From: UBA7702 sp040776805
GTDB taxonomy: Bacteria; Bacillota; Dehalobacteriia; UBA7702
NCBI GenBank assembly: GCA_040776805.1
Contig: JAXGZS010000001.1
Coordinates: 1 to 64,000 of the forward strand
Reading direction: 5' to 3'
Length of the DNA: 64,000 nt
How positions within the stretch are numbered: the first letter of the stretch is position 1; each line of letters begins with the position of its first letter. Below the pieces are notes generated by a model. That model worked only from the letters and a program-made list of their open reading frames with translations, searched no databases and was not told the origin of the DNA. This document shows positions 34,804 to 44,003 of this stretch, in pieces. The position numbers were made by a program, and so were the translations under genes.

Positions 34804-34852
34804 CTTTTGATAGAACAGGCCCTGTTTTTATTGAGGAAAGCAATCTTAGCCG

Positions 34853-34880
34853 GTGACTTTTCTTTTTTTTGTGCTATAAT
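34853..34880 (+). promoter_or_regulatory. Promoter of deoC-cdd
   Basis: GTGACT (34853-34858), a 16-bp spacer and TATAAT (34875-34880), 26 bp before the deoC start codon. Confidence 0.55.
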
Positions 34881-34906
34881 GGGGAATATAAAACGAGGTG
34901 GAGCCA

Positions 34907-35560
34907 ATGCTGGATGAAAAGAAGAAAAAGGCGATCCTGCGCCGTATAGACCATACCTTATTGAATCCCAACGCGGTCACCGCACAGATAAATAAGGTCT
35001 GCGCGGAAGCGCTGCTTTATGAGACGGCGACGGTCTGTATCATGCCGGCGGCAGTGGCTTACGTGAAAAAAGAATTTCCTCAGCTGGCCATTTGCACGGT
35101 GGTGGGTTTCCCTTTGGGTTATCAAACCACGGCGGTGAAACGCTTTGAAACAGCGGACGCCCTGCAAAACGGCGCCGCAGAAATCGATCTGGTCGTCAAC
35201 CGCATGGATGTGAAAAACGGCGACTTTGCCGCCGTGACGGCGGAGATCACCGCGATCAAGGAGATTTGCGGCGATAAGATTCTCAAAGTCATCGTAGAGA
35301 CCTGCGACCTGACAACAAAGGAAAAGATTCGCCTTTGTCAATGTGTCACCGCGGCAAAGGCCGATTATATCAAAACTTCCACCGGCTTTGGCCGGGGCGG
35401 TGCCACTTTAGAGGATGTGGCGCTGTTTCGGAACTATATTGGCGAAGATGTGAAGATCAAAGCCGCAGGCGGACTCCGTACCGCTGCGGAACTGGAAGCG
35501 TTTTACGATGCCGGCGTTGAGCGCATCGGCGCAAGCTGCGGCGTGGAGGTGCTGAAATGA
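34907..35560 (+). CDS. deoC: Deoxyribose-phosphate aldolase
   Basis: This 217-residue class I aldolase has the Schiff-base lysine in YIKTSTGFGRGGA (about K156), the second lysine in VKIKAAGGLRT, and the N-terminal IDHTLLNPNA motif. It splits 2-deoxyribose-5-phosphate into glyceraldehyde-3-phosphate and acetaldehyde in nucleoside salvage. The ATG at 34907 is preferred because the upstream GTG lies inside the GAGGTGGAG site. Overlaps cdd by ATGA. Confidence 0.95.
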   Translation: MLDEKKKKAILRRIDHTLLNPNAVTAQINKVCAEALLYETATVCIMPAAVAYVKKEFPQLAICTVVGFPLGYQTTAVKRFETADALQNGAAEIDLVVNRMDVKNGDFAAVTAEITAIKEICGDKILKVIVETCDLTTKEKIRLCQCVTAAKADYIKTSTGFGRGGATLEDVALFRNYIGEDVKIKAAGGLRTAAELEAFYDAGVERIGASCGVEVLK

Positions 35561-35949
35561 AGGAAAAAGAACTGGTTAAGGCAGCTTTGGCGGCCCGGAA
35601 AAACGCCTATTCCCGCTATTCCGGGTTTCGCGTCGGCGCGGCGCTTTTGACCAAAGACGGTAAAATCTACAATGGCTGCAATGTGGAAAACGGTGTTTTC
35701 AGCGCCTCGGTTTGTGCCGAGCGCACCGCCTTTTACGTTGCCATTGCCGCCGGGGAGCGGGAGTTTACGGCCATTGCCATCGCCGCCGAAGAGGATGATT
35801 ACTGCTATCCCTGCGGCGTCTGCCGCCAGGTGATGGCGGAATTCTGCGGCGAAGATTTCCTGATCTACGCCGTGAAAACAGAGTCGGATTATAAAGCGTT
35901 TACCTTGGCTCAGTTGCTACCCCAGGCCTTTCATTTTGGCAAAGCATAG
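35557..35949 (+). CDS. cdd: Cytidine deaminase
   Basis: This 130-residue homotetrameric-type enzyme has the zinc motif CAERTAF with its catalytic Glu and PCGVCRQVMAEF with two zinc cysteines, plus the N-terminal SRYSGFRVGAALL. It deaminates cytidine and deoxycytidine. Coupled to deoC, together forming a pyrimidine deoxynucleoside salvage unit. Confidence 0.95.
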   Translation: MKEKELVKAALAARKNAYSRYSGFRVGAALLTKDGKIYNGCNVENGVFSASVCAERTAFYVAIAAGEREFTAIAIAAEEDDYCYPCGVCRQVMAEFCGEDFLIYAVKTESDYKAFTLAQLLPQAFHFGKA

Positions 35950-36001
35950 TACGGGCTGCGCCTTGAGGGGTACGGTTTCTTCATGCACTGCCATTCTATT
36001 C

Positions 36002-36074
36002 AAAAAAGTCCGCTTTTGCGGACTTTTTTGACAGTACACGAAAAGAGACGTCTTGCGTACAAGGCGTCTCTTTT
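36002..36074 (+). terminator. Two successive hairpins after cdd
   Basis: AAAAAAGTCCGC/GCGGACTTTTTT (36002-36029) is a classic bidirectional terminator. A second stem, AAAAGAGACG/CGTCTCTTTT (36041-36074), with an inner CTTG/CAAG pair, follows. Together they separate cdd from the GntR gene. The remaining gene-free stretch to 36311 holds a GC-rich hairpin (near 36127-36146), a copy of the GntR-gene repeat (36148-36157) and a short palindrome (36263-36289). Confidence 0.75.
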
Positions 36075-36147
36075 CTTATGGAGAGTTTAAGGTTATAAAA
36101 AAGTTCAAGCAAATGAACTAATTCGCGGCGGGGCGGGCGCCCCGCGT

Positions 36148-36157
36148 ATGAAAGTAT
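36148..36157 (+). promoter_or_regulatory. Isolated copy of the GntR-gene repeat
   Basis: ATGAAAGTAT, identical (in the other orientation) to the three copies upstream of the GntR-family gene. It lies downstream of that gene, in non-coding DNA. With only 10 bp, chance cannot be excluded. Confidence 0.3.
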
Positions 36158-36311
36158 TAGGGATCAATGGCATTACGCCATTTGGATGTCAGCGGACAAA
36201 AACTGTTCGTTGACGATTATGGAGAGTATTTATTTGGTCAGGTTGGATGAAACTGACCGATATATAAAGAGAGAGAGAGTCTCTTTATAACGAAGGTAAG
36301 AGTTTGTCGCT

Positions 36312-36935
36312 CTATTTATCAATGATGACATCCTGATAATGTTTTGTCATCATCGCGTAAAGTTCATCGTCGCGTCCCTCTTTTACGATATCGAGGATCT
36401 CCCGATGTTCATTCCTGCTTTTGATTTTTTGCTTTTTATATTGGATATGGAAACCAAGGTACATCATATCATCGTAATATTCGTAATCGCGTTCGGCGTT
36501 GCGGGTTAAAAAGATATTACCGGTGCAACGAACAAAAGCGGTATCAAAAGGCAATTTCTCCCGCAAAGGTTGGGAGACGTTGTCACCGCGGCTTTCCTGT
36601 AGCGCAAGAATACTTTCCAATTCTTTGATGAGTTTCTCTCTCAAACCCATCTCTAAACAGAGATCATAGCCGGCGCAGATTTGAGTCACAAGCGCCTTTT
36701 CCAGCATACTGCGTTCTTCTTCCGGAATTTTGTGGACGAACATTTTGTTGCCGACCTTGTCGATAAAACCGGAATGTATCATCAGGTTAACAGCATCGCG
36801 AACAGGGGTAATGCTCACGCCAAAGGCGTCCGCAATTTGATTCAGGTTCAACTGCTGTCCCTGCTTCAAAATGCCTTGGGAAATCTGCTCCTTTAAATAG
36901 TTGCAGATTTGTTCGTTGGTGGATTGAATTTTCAT
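36312..36935 (-). CDS. GntR-family (FadR/FCD type) transcriptional regulator
   Basis: About 207 residues: an N-terminal winged helix (ICNYLKEQISQGILKQGQQLNLNQIADAFGVSITPVRDAVNLMIHSGFI) and a C-terminal helical FCD ligand domain. The ligand domain departs from the usual metal-binding pattern, so the effector is unknown. GGAGAG precedes ATG 36935. Three ATACTTTCAT repeats and a large AT-only palindrome lie in its promoter region, so autoregulation is likely. No catabolic operon adjoins it. Confidence 0.82.
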   Translation of the reverse strand: MKIQSTNEQICNYLKEQISQGILKQGQQLNLNQIADAFGVSITPVRDAVNLMIHSGFIDKVGNKMFVHKIPEEERSMLEKALVTQICAGYDLCLEMGLREKLIKELESILALQESRGDNVSQPLREKLPFDTAFVRCTGNIFLTRNAERDYEYYDDMMYLGFHIQYKKQKIKSRNEHREILDIVKEGRDDELYAMMTKHYQDVIIDK

Positions 36936-36959
36936 GCACACATACTCTCCATTTTTGTG

Positions 36960-37000
36960 ATACTTTCATCATCCATAATACTTTCATAATATACTTTCAT
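36960..37000 (-). repeat. Three direct repeats in the GntR-gene leader
   Basis: ATACTTTCAT (plus strand) occurs at 36960-36969, 36978-36987 and 36991-37000. On the coding strand these read ATGAAAGTAT and lie between the probable transcription start and the ribosome site. They are candidate operator half-sites, although they are direct and not inverted. Confidence 0.6.
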
Positions 37001-37003
37001 GGC

Positions 37004-37043
37004 ATAAATTTATATAATATATAATTATATTATATAAATTTAT
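37004..37043. promoter_or_regulatory. 40-bp AT-only palindrome at the GntR-gene start site
   Basis: Two perfect 18-bp arms (ATAAATTTATATAATATA and its complement) around a TAAT centre, with no G or C. It lies just downstream of the -10 element, where a repressor would block initiation. Confidence 0.6.
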
Positions 37044-37046
37044 CAT

Positions 37047-37075
37047 ATTCTAACTCAAAATAAACGGGAATGCAA
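37047..37075 (-). promoter_or_regulatory. Promoter of the GntR-family gene
   Basis: On the minus strand TTGCAT (37070-37075), 17 bp, TAGAAT (37047-37052). Predicted start near 37040, inside the palindrome. Confidence 0.55.
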
Positions 37076-37179
37076 GTGTTTTTTACAAAATTCGCAAAAT
37101 ATTATGAAATAACAAGAATATTCACTTTTCATGGTGGAGAAAAAGAACTATATACCTATATATAAGAGAAACATACGTG

Positions 37180-37213
37180 AAAAAGCGCTCCCCATGATGT
37201 TCATGGGGAGCGC
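37180..37213 (-). terminator. Terminator of the ileS-ACT-UPF0210 unit
   Basis: GCGCTCCCCATGA (37185-37197) pairs with TCATGGGGAGCGC (37201-37213), with a T-run on the minus strand (plus 37180-37184 AAAAA). Confidence 0.8.
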
Positions 37214-37254
37214 CTTACCAAGTGCCTGTTTGCATTTTATGGGGTATACGCCGG

Positions 37255-38622
37255 TCAGTTATTCAAACTTTTGATGGGTGCGGGAATACGGCCGCCGCGT
37301 TTGACGAATTGATCCGCTTTCTTTTTGTTCACCGGCATCACGGGGCCGGCGCCCAAAAGGCCGCCGAATTCCACGGTGTCGCCTTCTTTTTTGCCCACCG
37401 CGGGGATGATCCGGACGGCGGTGGTTTTGTTGTTGATCATGCCGATGGCCGCTTCGTCGGCAATGATGGCGGCGATCGTCTCGGCGCTGGTGTCGCCGGG
37501 GACGGTGATCATATCGAGGCCCACGGAACAGACGGCGGTCATCGCCTCCAGTTTTTCCAGGCAGAGGGCATGATCTCGTACAGCCCGGATCATGCCGGCA
37601 TCTTCGCTGACCGGGATAAAAGCGCCGCTTAAGCCGCCCACGTGGGAGGAGGCCATAGAGCCGCCTTTTTTTACCGCGTCGTTGAGCAGGGCCAGAACCG
37701 CCGTGGTACCGGGGCCGCCGCAGCGTTCCAAGCCCACGGCTTCCAGGATGTTGGCGACGCTGTCCCCCACCGCCGGAGTGGGGGCCAAGGAGAGATCCAC
37801 GATACCGAAGGCGGCGTTCAGCCGTTTCGAGGCTTCCCGGGCCACCAGTTCCCCGGCGCGGGTGATTTTAAAGGCCGTCTTCTTGATGATATCGGCAATT
37901 TCGCTGATATTGAGTTCGGGATGGTCCTTAATGGCGCTTAAAACGACGCCGGGGCCGCTGACACCGGTATTGATCACGACCTCGGGTTCACCGACGCCGT
38001 GGAAAGCTCCGGCCATGAAGGGATTGTCTTCGGGAACATTGCAGAAGACCACCAGTTTCGCGCAGCCGAGGCTGCCGCTTTCTTTGGTCAGCTCCGCTGT
38101 TTCCTTGACGATTTTGCCCATGGCGTAAACGGCGTCCATATTGATGCCGGCTTTGGTGGTGCCGATATTGACAGAGGAACAAACCCGTTCCGTTTCCGCC
38201 AAAGCTCGGGGAATGCTTTTGATCAGTTTTTCATCGCTTGCCGTCATTCCCTTATGCACCAAGGCGGAGAAGCCGCCCAAGAAATGAACGCCCACCTCTT
38301 TGGCGGCGCGGTCTAAGGCTTTGGCAAAGACGACGTAATCGTCAGCGTCGGAGGCTGCCGCCACCAAAGCGATGGGGGTTACGGAAATCCTCTGATTGAC
38401 AATGGGGATACCGAAGTCACGGCTGATATCTTCTCCGGTTTTCACTAAGTTTTCCGCTTTGCGGCATATTTTATCGTAGATTTTGGCCGCCGCTTTTTCC
38501 GCGCTTTCGCTGGCGCAGTCCAAAAGGCTGATGCCCATGGTGATGGTGCGAACGTCGAGATTCTCATCGGCAACCATCTGGATGGTTTCCATGATTTCCC
38601 GGTAATCAAAATTGCTTTTCAT
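37255..38622 (-). CDS. UPF0210 (DUF711/PFL) family protein
   Basis: This 455-residue soluble protein has the conserved glycine-rich and acidic motifs of UPF0210 (TITMGISLLDCA, FLGGFSALVHKG, DLSLAPTPAVGDSVANILE, SSHVGGLSGAFIPVSEDAGM). The fold resembles PFL-like barrels but lacks a glycyl-radical motif, and its function is unknown. It is almost always paired with a small ACT-domain protein, as here, with its start overlapping the end of that gene. The ATG at 38622 sits behind GAGG. Confidence 0.9.
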   Translation of the reverse strand: MKSNFDYREIMETIQMVADENLDVRTITMGISLLDCASESAEKAAAKIYDKICRKAENLVKTGEDISRDFGIPIVNQRISVTPIALVAAASDADDYVVFAKALDRAAKEVGVHFLGGFSALVHKGMTASDEKLIKSIPRALAETERVCSSVNIGTTKAGINMDAVYAMGKIVKETAELTKESGSLGCAKLVVFCNVPEDNPFMAGAFHGVGEPEVVINTGVSGPGVVLSAIKDHPELNISEIADIIKKTAFKITRAGELVAREASKRLNAAFGIVDLSLAPTPAVGDSVANILEAVGLERCGGPGTTAVLALLNDAVKKGGSMASSHVGGLSGAFIPVSEDAGMIRAVRDHALCLEKLEAMTAVCSVGLDMITVPGDTSAETIAAIIADEAAIGMINNKTTAVRIIPAVGKKEGDTVEFGGLLGAGPVMPVNKKKADQFVKRGGRIPAPIKSLNN

Positions 38623-38630
38623 GGCGTACC

Positions 38631-38903
38631 TCAAATCCTGTGCATATAGGTAAAGATTTCTTCTTTCTGCGCCAGAATCTTCATGCCGAGTTCTTCCCCG
38701 ACGGCGTCAAGTTTCTCTTGCAGAACGTCGAAGGCCACGTTGGCCGCAGTGATGTCGCAGAGCATGACCATGGTGAAAATATCCTGCAGCAACGTTTGGT
38801 TGATATCCAAAATATTGACGTTGGCGGCCGCCAAAACAGCGGTGATTTTGGCGGTGATGCCCACTTTATCGTGGCCGACCACGGTGATGATGATTCTCTT
38901 CAT
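38631..38903 (-). CDS. ACT-domain protein (UPF0237)
   Basis: This 90-residue single ACT domain (RIIITVVGHDKVGITAKITAVLAAANVNILDINQTLL) belongs to UPF0237. It probably senses an amino acid or related ligand and regulates the UPF0210 protein encoded immediately after it. AAGGAGA precedes the start. It lies 10 bp after ileS. Confidence 0.9.
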   Translation of the reverse strand: MKRIIITVVGHDKVGITAKITAVLAAANVNILDINQTLLQDIFTMVMLCDITAANVAFDVLQEKLDAVGEELGMKILAQKEEIFTYMHRI

Positions 38904-38913
38904 AACAATCTCC

Positions 38914-41664
38914 TTATTCCCCGGCGATCTCGCTGAGATCCATATCCTTGATCACGTCGGCGCATCTGACGCAGAGTCCGTTGGCGTCTAAATCCTCTCT
39001 GTATTTCCAGCAGCGGCTGCATTTTTCGCCTTTGGCGGCGGTCACTTCGACTTTGATGCCGTCGTCGCCTTCTTTGAGGATGGCTTCGGAAACAATGCAA
39101 ATATCGGCAAGTTCTTCCGCTACCGACTGCAACAAGGCGAAGTCCTCTTCCCCTGCGGTGACGGTGACGGCGGCGTCGAGGGAATGGCCGATGACTTTAT
39201 CGCGGCGGGCGGCTTCGGCTGCCTTGGTGACGTCTTCCCTGATGGCGATCAGCCGTTCCCATTTGGCGGCCAGGGATTCGTCACGGTAGGCGGCGCTGAT
39301 TTGCGGCAGATCGAGGAGTTGCACGCTAAGGGGTTCCTCCTCTGTTCTGATATAGGACCAAACTTCTTCGGTGGTGAAGGAGAGAATCGGCATCATCAGG
39401 CGGACGAGGGCTTGGAGGGTTTCGTAAAGCACGGTTTGGGCCGCTTTTCTGTCTTGGTCGTCCTTGGCGGAAACGTAGAGCCGGTCTTTGATGATATCGA
39501 GATAGAAGGCGCTCATATCGACAACGCAGAAATGGTGCAGCAGATGAAATACACTATGGAATTCATAGTTCTCATAGGCTTCGCTGATTTTTCGATTGAG
39601 TTCCTCTAAAAGATGCAGGGCGTAACGGTCGATTTCTTTCATGGCGGTGTAAGGGACTTTTTCCGTTTTGGCGTCGAAATCGTAGAGGTTCCCCATGAGG
39701 AAGCGCACCGTATTGCGGAGCTTGCGATAGGCTTCGCTGACTTGTTTTAAAATCCCATCAGAGCAGGCGAGATCATTCCGGTAATCGGCGGAACTGACCC
39801 AAAGGCGCAGAACGTCGGCGCCCATCTTTTCAATGACTTTCAGGGGATCGACGGTATTGCCCAGGGATTTTGATTGTTTATGTCCCTTTTCATCGACGAG
39901 AAAACCGTGGGTTAAAACGCTTTTGTAAGGCGCTTTGCCCCGGGTGGCCACGGAAATCGAAAGGGAAGAATTGAACCAGCCGCGATGCTGGTCGCTACCT
40001 TCCAGGTAGAGGTCGATGTCGCCTTTGATGTCGGGGTTGTTTTCTATCACCGCGGCAAAGGAGGAGCCGCTGTCGAACCAGACGTCCATGATGTCTTTTT
40101 CTTTATCGAAGGTATTGCCGCCGCAGTCGCAGGTAAAACCGGCGGGGAGCAGATCTTTGGCTTCCCGGGCGAACCAGACCTGGGAACCGCCTTCCTCCCG
40201 GAACAATTTTTGCAGGTGGCTGATGGTGGCTTTGTTGATGATCGCTTTCCCGCAGTCTTTGCAGTAAAAAATCGGAATCGGCACGCCCCAGGTGCGCTGT
40301 CGGGAGATGCACCAGTCGCCGCGGTCGCGGATCATATTGTAAATACGCTCTCTGCCCCAGGAGGGGATCCAACGTACTTGATCGATTTCTTCCAGAGCCT
40401 TTTGGCGGAAGCCGTCGATGGAAGCGAACCACTGTTCCGTGGCGCGGAAGAGAATCGGTTCTTTGCAGCGCCAGCAATGGGGATACTGATGCTTGATGAA
40501 GATCAGTTTGATCAGTTTGCCGCTGCCCTCCAACGTCTTCACCACGGCTTTATTGCCTTCATCGGTGGAAAGACCTTGAAATTCCCGGGCTTCGGCGGTG
40601 AAACGGCCGCTGTTATCCAGGGGAGAGATCACGGGCAGGCCGTATTTTTTGCCCACGTTAAAGTCATCGGCGCCGTGGCCGGGAGCGGTATGTACCGCGC
40701 CGGTGCCGGCTTCGTCGGTAACGTGTTCGCCTAAGATGATGAGGCTTTCCCTGTCTGACCAAAGCGGATGATAGCAGGTAATTTTCTCCAGATCAGCGCC
40801 GCTGTATTCTTCCATGATCTCGTAATCGGTGATGCCGGTATCCTTTAAGAAGAGTTGCAGCAGCGGTTTGCCGACAATCCAGGATTCTCCGTTGACTTTA
40901 AGGAGACAATAGGTAAAGTTGGCGTTTAAGCAGATGGCCACATTGGCCGGAATCGTCCAGGGCGTGGTGGTCCAAATCACGAAGCAGGCGTCTTGGGGCA
41001 CTTTGCCTTTGCTGTCTTTGACGGGGAATTTCACATAGATGGAGGGACTTTTATGATCGGCGTATTCCACTTCCGCTTCGGCCAACGCCGTTTCGCAATC
41101 AGGGCACCAGTAAACGGGTTTCAATCCTTTGTAGATGTAACCCTTTTGGGCCATTTCGCCGAAAATGCCGATCTGTACCGCTTCATACTCCGGTTTTAAC
41201 GTAATATAAGGATGATCCCAGTCGCCGCGCACGCCGAGACGTTTGAATTCCTCCCGCTGGATGTCCACGAACTGGAGGGCGAATTCTTTGCATTTATCGC
41301 GGAATTCGGTGACGTGGGTCTGTTTTCTGTTGAGTCCCAACGCTTTGATGGCCCGCTGTTCAATGGGGAGACCGTGGGTGTCCCAGCCGGGAATATAGGG
41401 ACACTGATACCCCGCCATGGTGTGGTATTTTATGATGATATCCTTTAGAACTTTGTTTAGGGCATGTCCCAGATGAATGTCGCCGTTGGCATAAGGCGGG
41501 CCGTCGTGGAGAATGAACGTCGGCTGTCCTTCCCGCAGTGCCAGTGATTGACGGTAGATATCTTCCTTTTCCCATTGCGCCAGGATGCCCGGCTCTTTTT
41601 GGGGTAGGTTGCCTCTCATGGGAAAGTCCGTTTCCGGTAAGTTCAGCGTTTTGCCATAGTCCAT
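38914..41664 (-). CDS. ileS: Isoleucyl-tRNA synthetase
   Basis: This 916-residue class I synthetase has the HIGH-type motif PYANGDIHLGHALNK, a CP1 editing domain (TTPWTIPANVA, DEAGTGAVHTAPGHGADD), the KMSKS-type motif KQSKSLGN and a C-terminal zinc finger (CSRCWKYRED...CVRC). The bacterial length with a zinc tail is the usual, mupirocin-sensitive-looking type. AAAGGAG precedes ATG 41664; an upstream ATG overlaps that site. The leader of about 60 nt has no T-box. Confidence 0.95.
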   Translation of the reverse strand: MDYGKTLNLPETDFPMRGNLPQKEPGILAQWEKEDIYRQSLALREGQPTFILHDGPPYANGDIHLGHALNKVLKDIIIKYHTMAGYQCPYIPGWDTHGLPIEQRAIKALGLNRKQTHVTEFRDKCKEFALQFVDIQREEFKRLGVRGDWDHPYITLKPEYEAVQIGIFGEMAQKGYIYKGLKPVYWCPDCETALAEAEVEYADHKSPSIYVKFPVKDSKGKVPQDACFVIWTTTPWTIPANVAICLNANFTYCLLKVNGESWIVGKPLLQLFLKDTGITDYEIMEEYSGADLEKITCYHPLWSDRESLIILGEHVTDEAGTGAVHTAPGHGADDFNVGKKYGLPVISPLDNSGRFTAEAREFQGLSTDEGNKAVVKTLEGSGKLIKLIFIKHQYPHCWRCKEPILFRATEQWFASIDGFRQKALEEIDQVRWIPSWGRERIYNMIRDRGDWCISRQRTWGVPIPIFYCKDCGKAIINKATISHLQKLFREEGGSQVWFAREAKDLLPAGFTCDCGGNTFDKEKDIMDVWFDSGSSFAAVIENNPDIKGDIDLYLEGSDQHRGWFNSSLSISVATRGKAPYKSVLTHGFLVDEKGHKQSKSLGNTVDPLKVIEKMGADVLRLWVSSADYRNDLACSDGILKQVSEAYRKLRNTVRFLMGNLYDFDAKTEKVPYTAMKEIDRYALHLLEELNRKISEAYENYEFHSVFHLLHHFCVVDMSAFYLDIIKDRLYVSAKDDQDRKAAQTVLYETLQALVRLMMPILSFTTEEVWSYIRTEEEPLSVQLLDLPQISAAYRDESLAAKWERLIAIREDVTKAAEAARRDKVIGHSLDAAVTVTAGEEDFALLQSVAEELADICIVSEAILKEGDDGIKVEVTAAKGEKCSRCWKYREDLDANGLCVRCADVIKDMDLSEIAGE

Positions 41665-41724
41665 CGTGAAATCTCCTTTAAGGATCAATAAATTTACTTT
41701 ACTATTATTTGAACGTTAAACTTT

Positions 41725-41753
41725 ATTTTATAATGTAAGGTGGGGTTTGTCAA
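41725..41753 (-). promoter_or_regulatory. Sigma-A promoter of ileS
   Basis: On the minus strand TTGACA (41748-41753), 17 bp, TAAAAT (41725-41730). Confidence 0.7.
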
Positions 41754-41958
41754 CTGTTTACCGCTGTTGATCTGCGGTATTTGCCGTTTTTAGATAAAAA
41801 AAAAGCTGTTTGTCCCCGTCTGTTTTTTTCCGGTGTCTTTGGCGCTGAAAAAAAATTGCTTCCCTTGTGTTGATTCGGGGATTTTTTTTAAATCAGACTC
41901 CTCATTTTGTCAATCATGTGGTAGAATAACAATGAATCCGCGGGAAAGGAGTTCGTTT

Positions 41959-42966
41959 ATGGCAAAACACCTTCTTTTTATCGAAACCGGCGGCACCTTT
42001 GCCTGTGAGACCAAGGCTGCGGGTGTTAGAGACCTTGGCGATCACTCAGTCCTTGATTTTGCCGTTGTCCGAGACAGGATCAACGGCGCGGGGCTAACTA
42101 TTTCGGTCAAACGGCCCTTTCGCGTCTTAAGTGAAAACATGACCCTCAAGCGTTTGGAAGAGTGGCTGCTGTTTTTAAAAACCATCGACTTTGCCCTTTA
42201 TGACGGCGTCGTGATTGCCCACGGTACCGATACCTTGGCTTATACCGTGAACCTTACTGCTTTTGCCTTGGGCAAAATCAATGTTCCCCTCGTTTTTATT
42301 GCCGCCGACCGGCCCTTGCTCCAGGAAAAATCCAACGGTACGGTGAATTTCTTCGCGGCCCTCGATTTTATGGAGGCCGGGGAAACCGGGGTTTTTGCCC
42401 TTTACCGCAATGAAGACGGCCGTATCCTCGTCCACCGTGGCGGCCGTTTGCGGCAAATGGACGATATCGACGCTTCTTTTCAGAGTCATCGCGGCGTCTT
42501 CTTTGGAGAGATGCGGGACGGGCGTTTCTTTTATCACGAGCATCGGCTGAATCTGCGTTTTCAAAAAGCGGCCCCGCCTTATGACGGTGTCTCCCTGCGC
42601 CGGGGCATTTTGCGAATTTTTCCCTATCCCGGTTTGCGGTACAGCGCGTTCAATCTCTTGGGCGTTGATGCTGTTTTGCTGGACACCTACCATTCCGCGA
42701 CGTTCTGCACGGCGGGAGATGCGGAAAGTTTGAATTACCTGCTAACGTCTTTGCCGCTTCATACTCCTGTTTTTATCATCGGCGGTAGAAGCGGCGAAGA
42801 ACGCTACGCCGCAACGTTGAAGGAGCGGGAAAACCTCTATTTTGTGACCGATGTAGCGCCGGAAGCTTTTTATATGAAGGCGTTGTTATCCTTCGGTGAT
42901 CGGGAAACGGCGGCGGCCACCGCGTATCTTTTAGAAAATAGCATCGGGGAAAAGGTCTCCTCTTGA
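41959..42966 (+). CDS. Type I asparaginase-family protein
   Basis: This 335-residue protein has the two threonine motifs of the family: ETGGTFACE at the start and VIAHGTDTLAYT near residue 87. No signal peptide is present, so it is cytoplasmic. It would hydrolyse L-asparagine, though relatives act on other amides. AAAGGAG precedes ATG 41959. Upstream in-frame codons have no ribosome site. Confidence 0.85.
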   Translation: MAKHLLFIETGGTFACETKAAGVRDLGDHSVLDFAVVRDRINGAGLTISVKRPFRVLSENMTLKRLEEWLLFLKTIDFALYDGVVIAHGTDTLAYTVNLTAFALGKINVPLVFIAADRPLLQEKSNGTVNFFAALDFMEAGETGVFALYRNEDGRILVHRGGRLRQMDDIDASFQSHRGVFFGEMRDGRFFYHEHRLNLRFQKAAPPYDGVSLRRGILRIFPYPGLRYSAFNLLGVDAVLLDTYHSATFCTAGDAESLNYLLTSLPLHTPVFIIGGRSGEERYAATLKERENLYFVTDVAPEAFYMKALLSFGDRETAAATAYLLENSIGEKVSS

Positions 42967-43020
42967 CTTTTTCTTTGTTTTGAGGCAGAATTGCCTTGTA
43001 TTATGAAAGGAAGAATCAAC

Positions 43021-43905
43021 ATGAGAAAGATATCTTTGCTGTTCTTGGCAGGGTTGGTGTTTATGGCGCTGTTTTTCCTTACCGCTTGCCACGGCGGTTC
43101 CGGCGTGGTTCAGGAGGAAGAGGAAAGCCTCAATCTCGGTGATACGCTGAGAGTCGGCATGGATTGCGACTATCCGCCCTATAATTGGACCCAGGAAGAC
43201 GACAGCAACGGCGCTGTGGCCATCAGCAACGGAAGCGGCTTTGCCAACGGTTACGATGTCCAAATGGCCCTATTGATCGGGAAAGCCCTGGATATTGACG
43301 TGGAAATCGTCAAGATCGAACGGGGCGACCTCATCGATGCTTTGGAAGACGGTGATATCGATGTAATGATTGCCGGCGTCAATCCTTTGGAATCGAGAGC
43401 GGATAAAATTGATTTTACAGAAAGTTATTATGACAGCGAATACGTGGTTGTGGTGATGAAGGACGGCGCTTATGCCAACGCCACCGCCATCGACGATTTT
43501 GAAAACGCCCGCCTCACCGCGGAAACAGGCTCCTATATCTATGATTCCCTGCTGCCCCAGATGAAGGGCGTCGACATCATGGATTCCTTGACCTACCATA
43601 TGGATATGCGGGTAGCCTTGGCCCATAACGTCATCGACGGTTACGTGACCAGCCTTGCCGAAGGGATGTCCGCCACCATGGCCCACAGCGATTTTGCCAT
43701 GGTGACCTTTAACGACGGCGCGGGATTTGAAACCGACGAGGAATACGCCACCACCGCCATGGGCGTGGCCAAAGGACGCGAGATTTTGGTGGAAACCTTA
43801 AACGATATTCTTGATGATATCTCCGTTTCCGACCGCAATGCGCTGATGATCGACGCCATCTATCACCAGCCCGACGAAGCGGAGGAAGTGGAGGAAGAAG
43901 TATAA
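43021..43905 (+). CDS. Amino-acid-type solute-binding lipoprotein
   Basis: This 294-residue protein has a lipoprotein signal (LFLAGLVFMALFFLTAC with lipobox LTAC) and a family 3 solute-binding domain (LRVGMDCDYPPYNW, GYDVQMALLIGKAL, DVMIAGVNPLESRADKIDFTESYY). It should deliver an amino acid to an ABC importer, but no permease or ATPase gene is adjacent. A Glu-rich C-terminal tail ends the protein. GAAAGGA precedes the start. Confidence 0.88.
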   Translation: MRKISLLFLAGLVFMALFFLTACHGGSGVVQEEEESLNLGDTLRVGMDCDYPPYNWTQEDDSNGAVAISNGSGFANGYDVQMALLIGKALDIDVEIVKIERGDLIDALEDGDIDVMIAGVNPLESRADKIDFTESYYDSEYVVVVMKDGAYANATAIDDFENARLTAETGSYIYDSLLPQMKGVDIMDSLTYHMDMRVALAHNVIDGYVTSLAEGMSATMAHSDFAMVTFNDGAGFETDEEYATTAMGVAKGREILVETLNDILDDISVSDRNALMIDAIYHQPDEAEEVEEEV

Positions 43906-43915
43906 TATCAGCAAA

Positions 43916-43943
43916 ACCCAGGTCAAACCTGGGCTTTTCCTTT
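43916..43943 (+). terminator. Terminator of the binding-protein gene
   Basis: ACCCAGGT and ACCTGGGC form a short GC-rich stem with a CAA loop, followed by TTTTCCTTT. Confidence 0.7.
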
Positions 43944-44003
43944 CCTATGACGGAAGGGAAGCGAAACGTTTCATCATCTCATGATAGGAAGAGGTACCAA
44001 GCC

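Noticed and set aside
36263..36289. TATAAAGAGA/TCTCTTTATA palindrome as the GntR-gene terminator
   Set aside because: Its position fits, but no T-run follows on the minus strand, so I did not call it.
41665..41830. Possible T-box leader before ileS
   Set aside because: The leader is only about 60 nt from a clear promoter, with no AGGGTGG-type anti-terminator motif or specifier stem.
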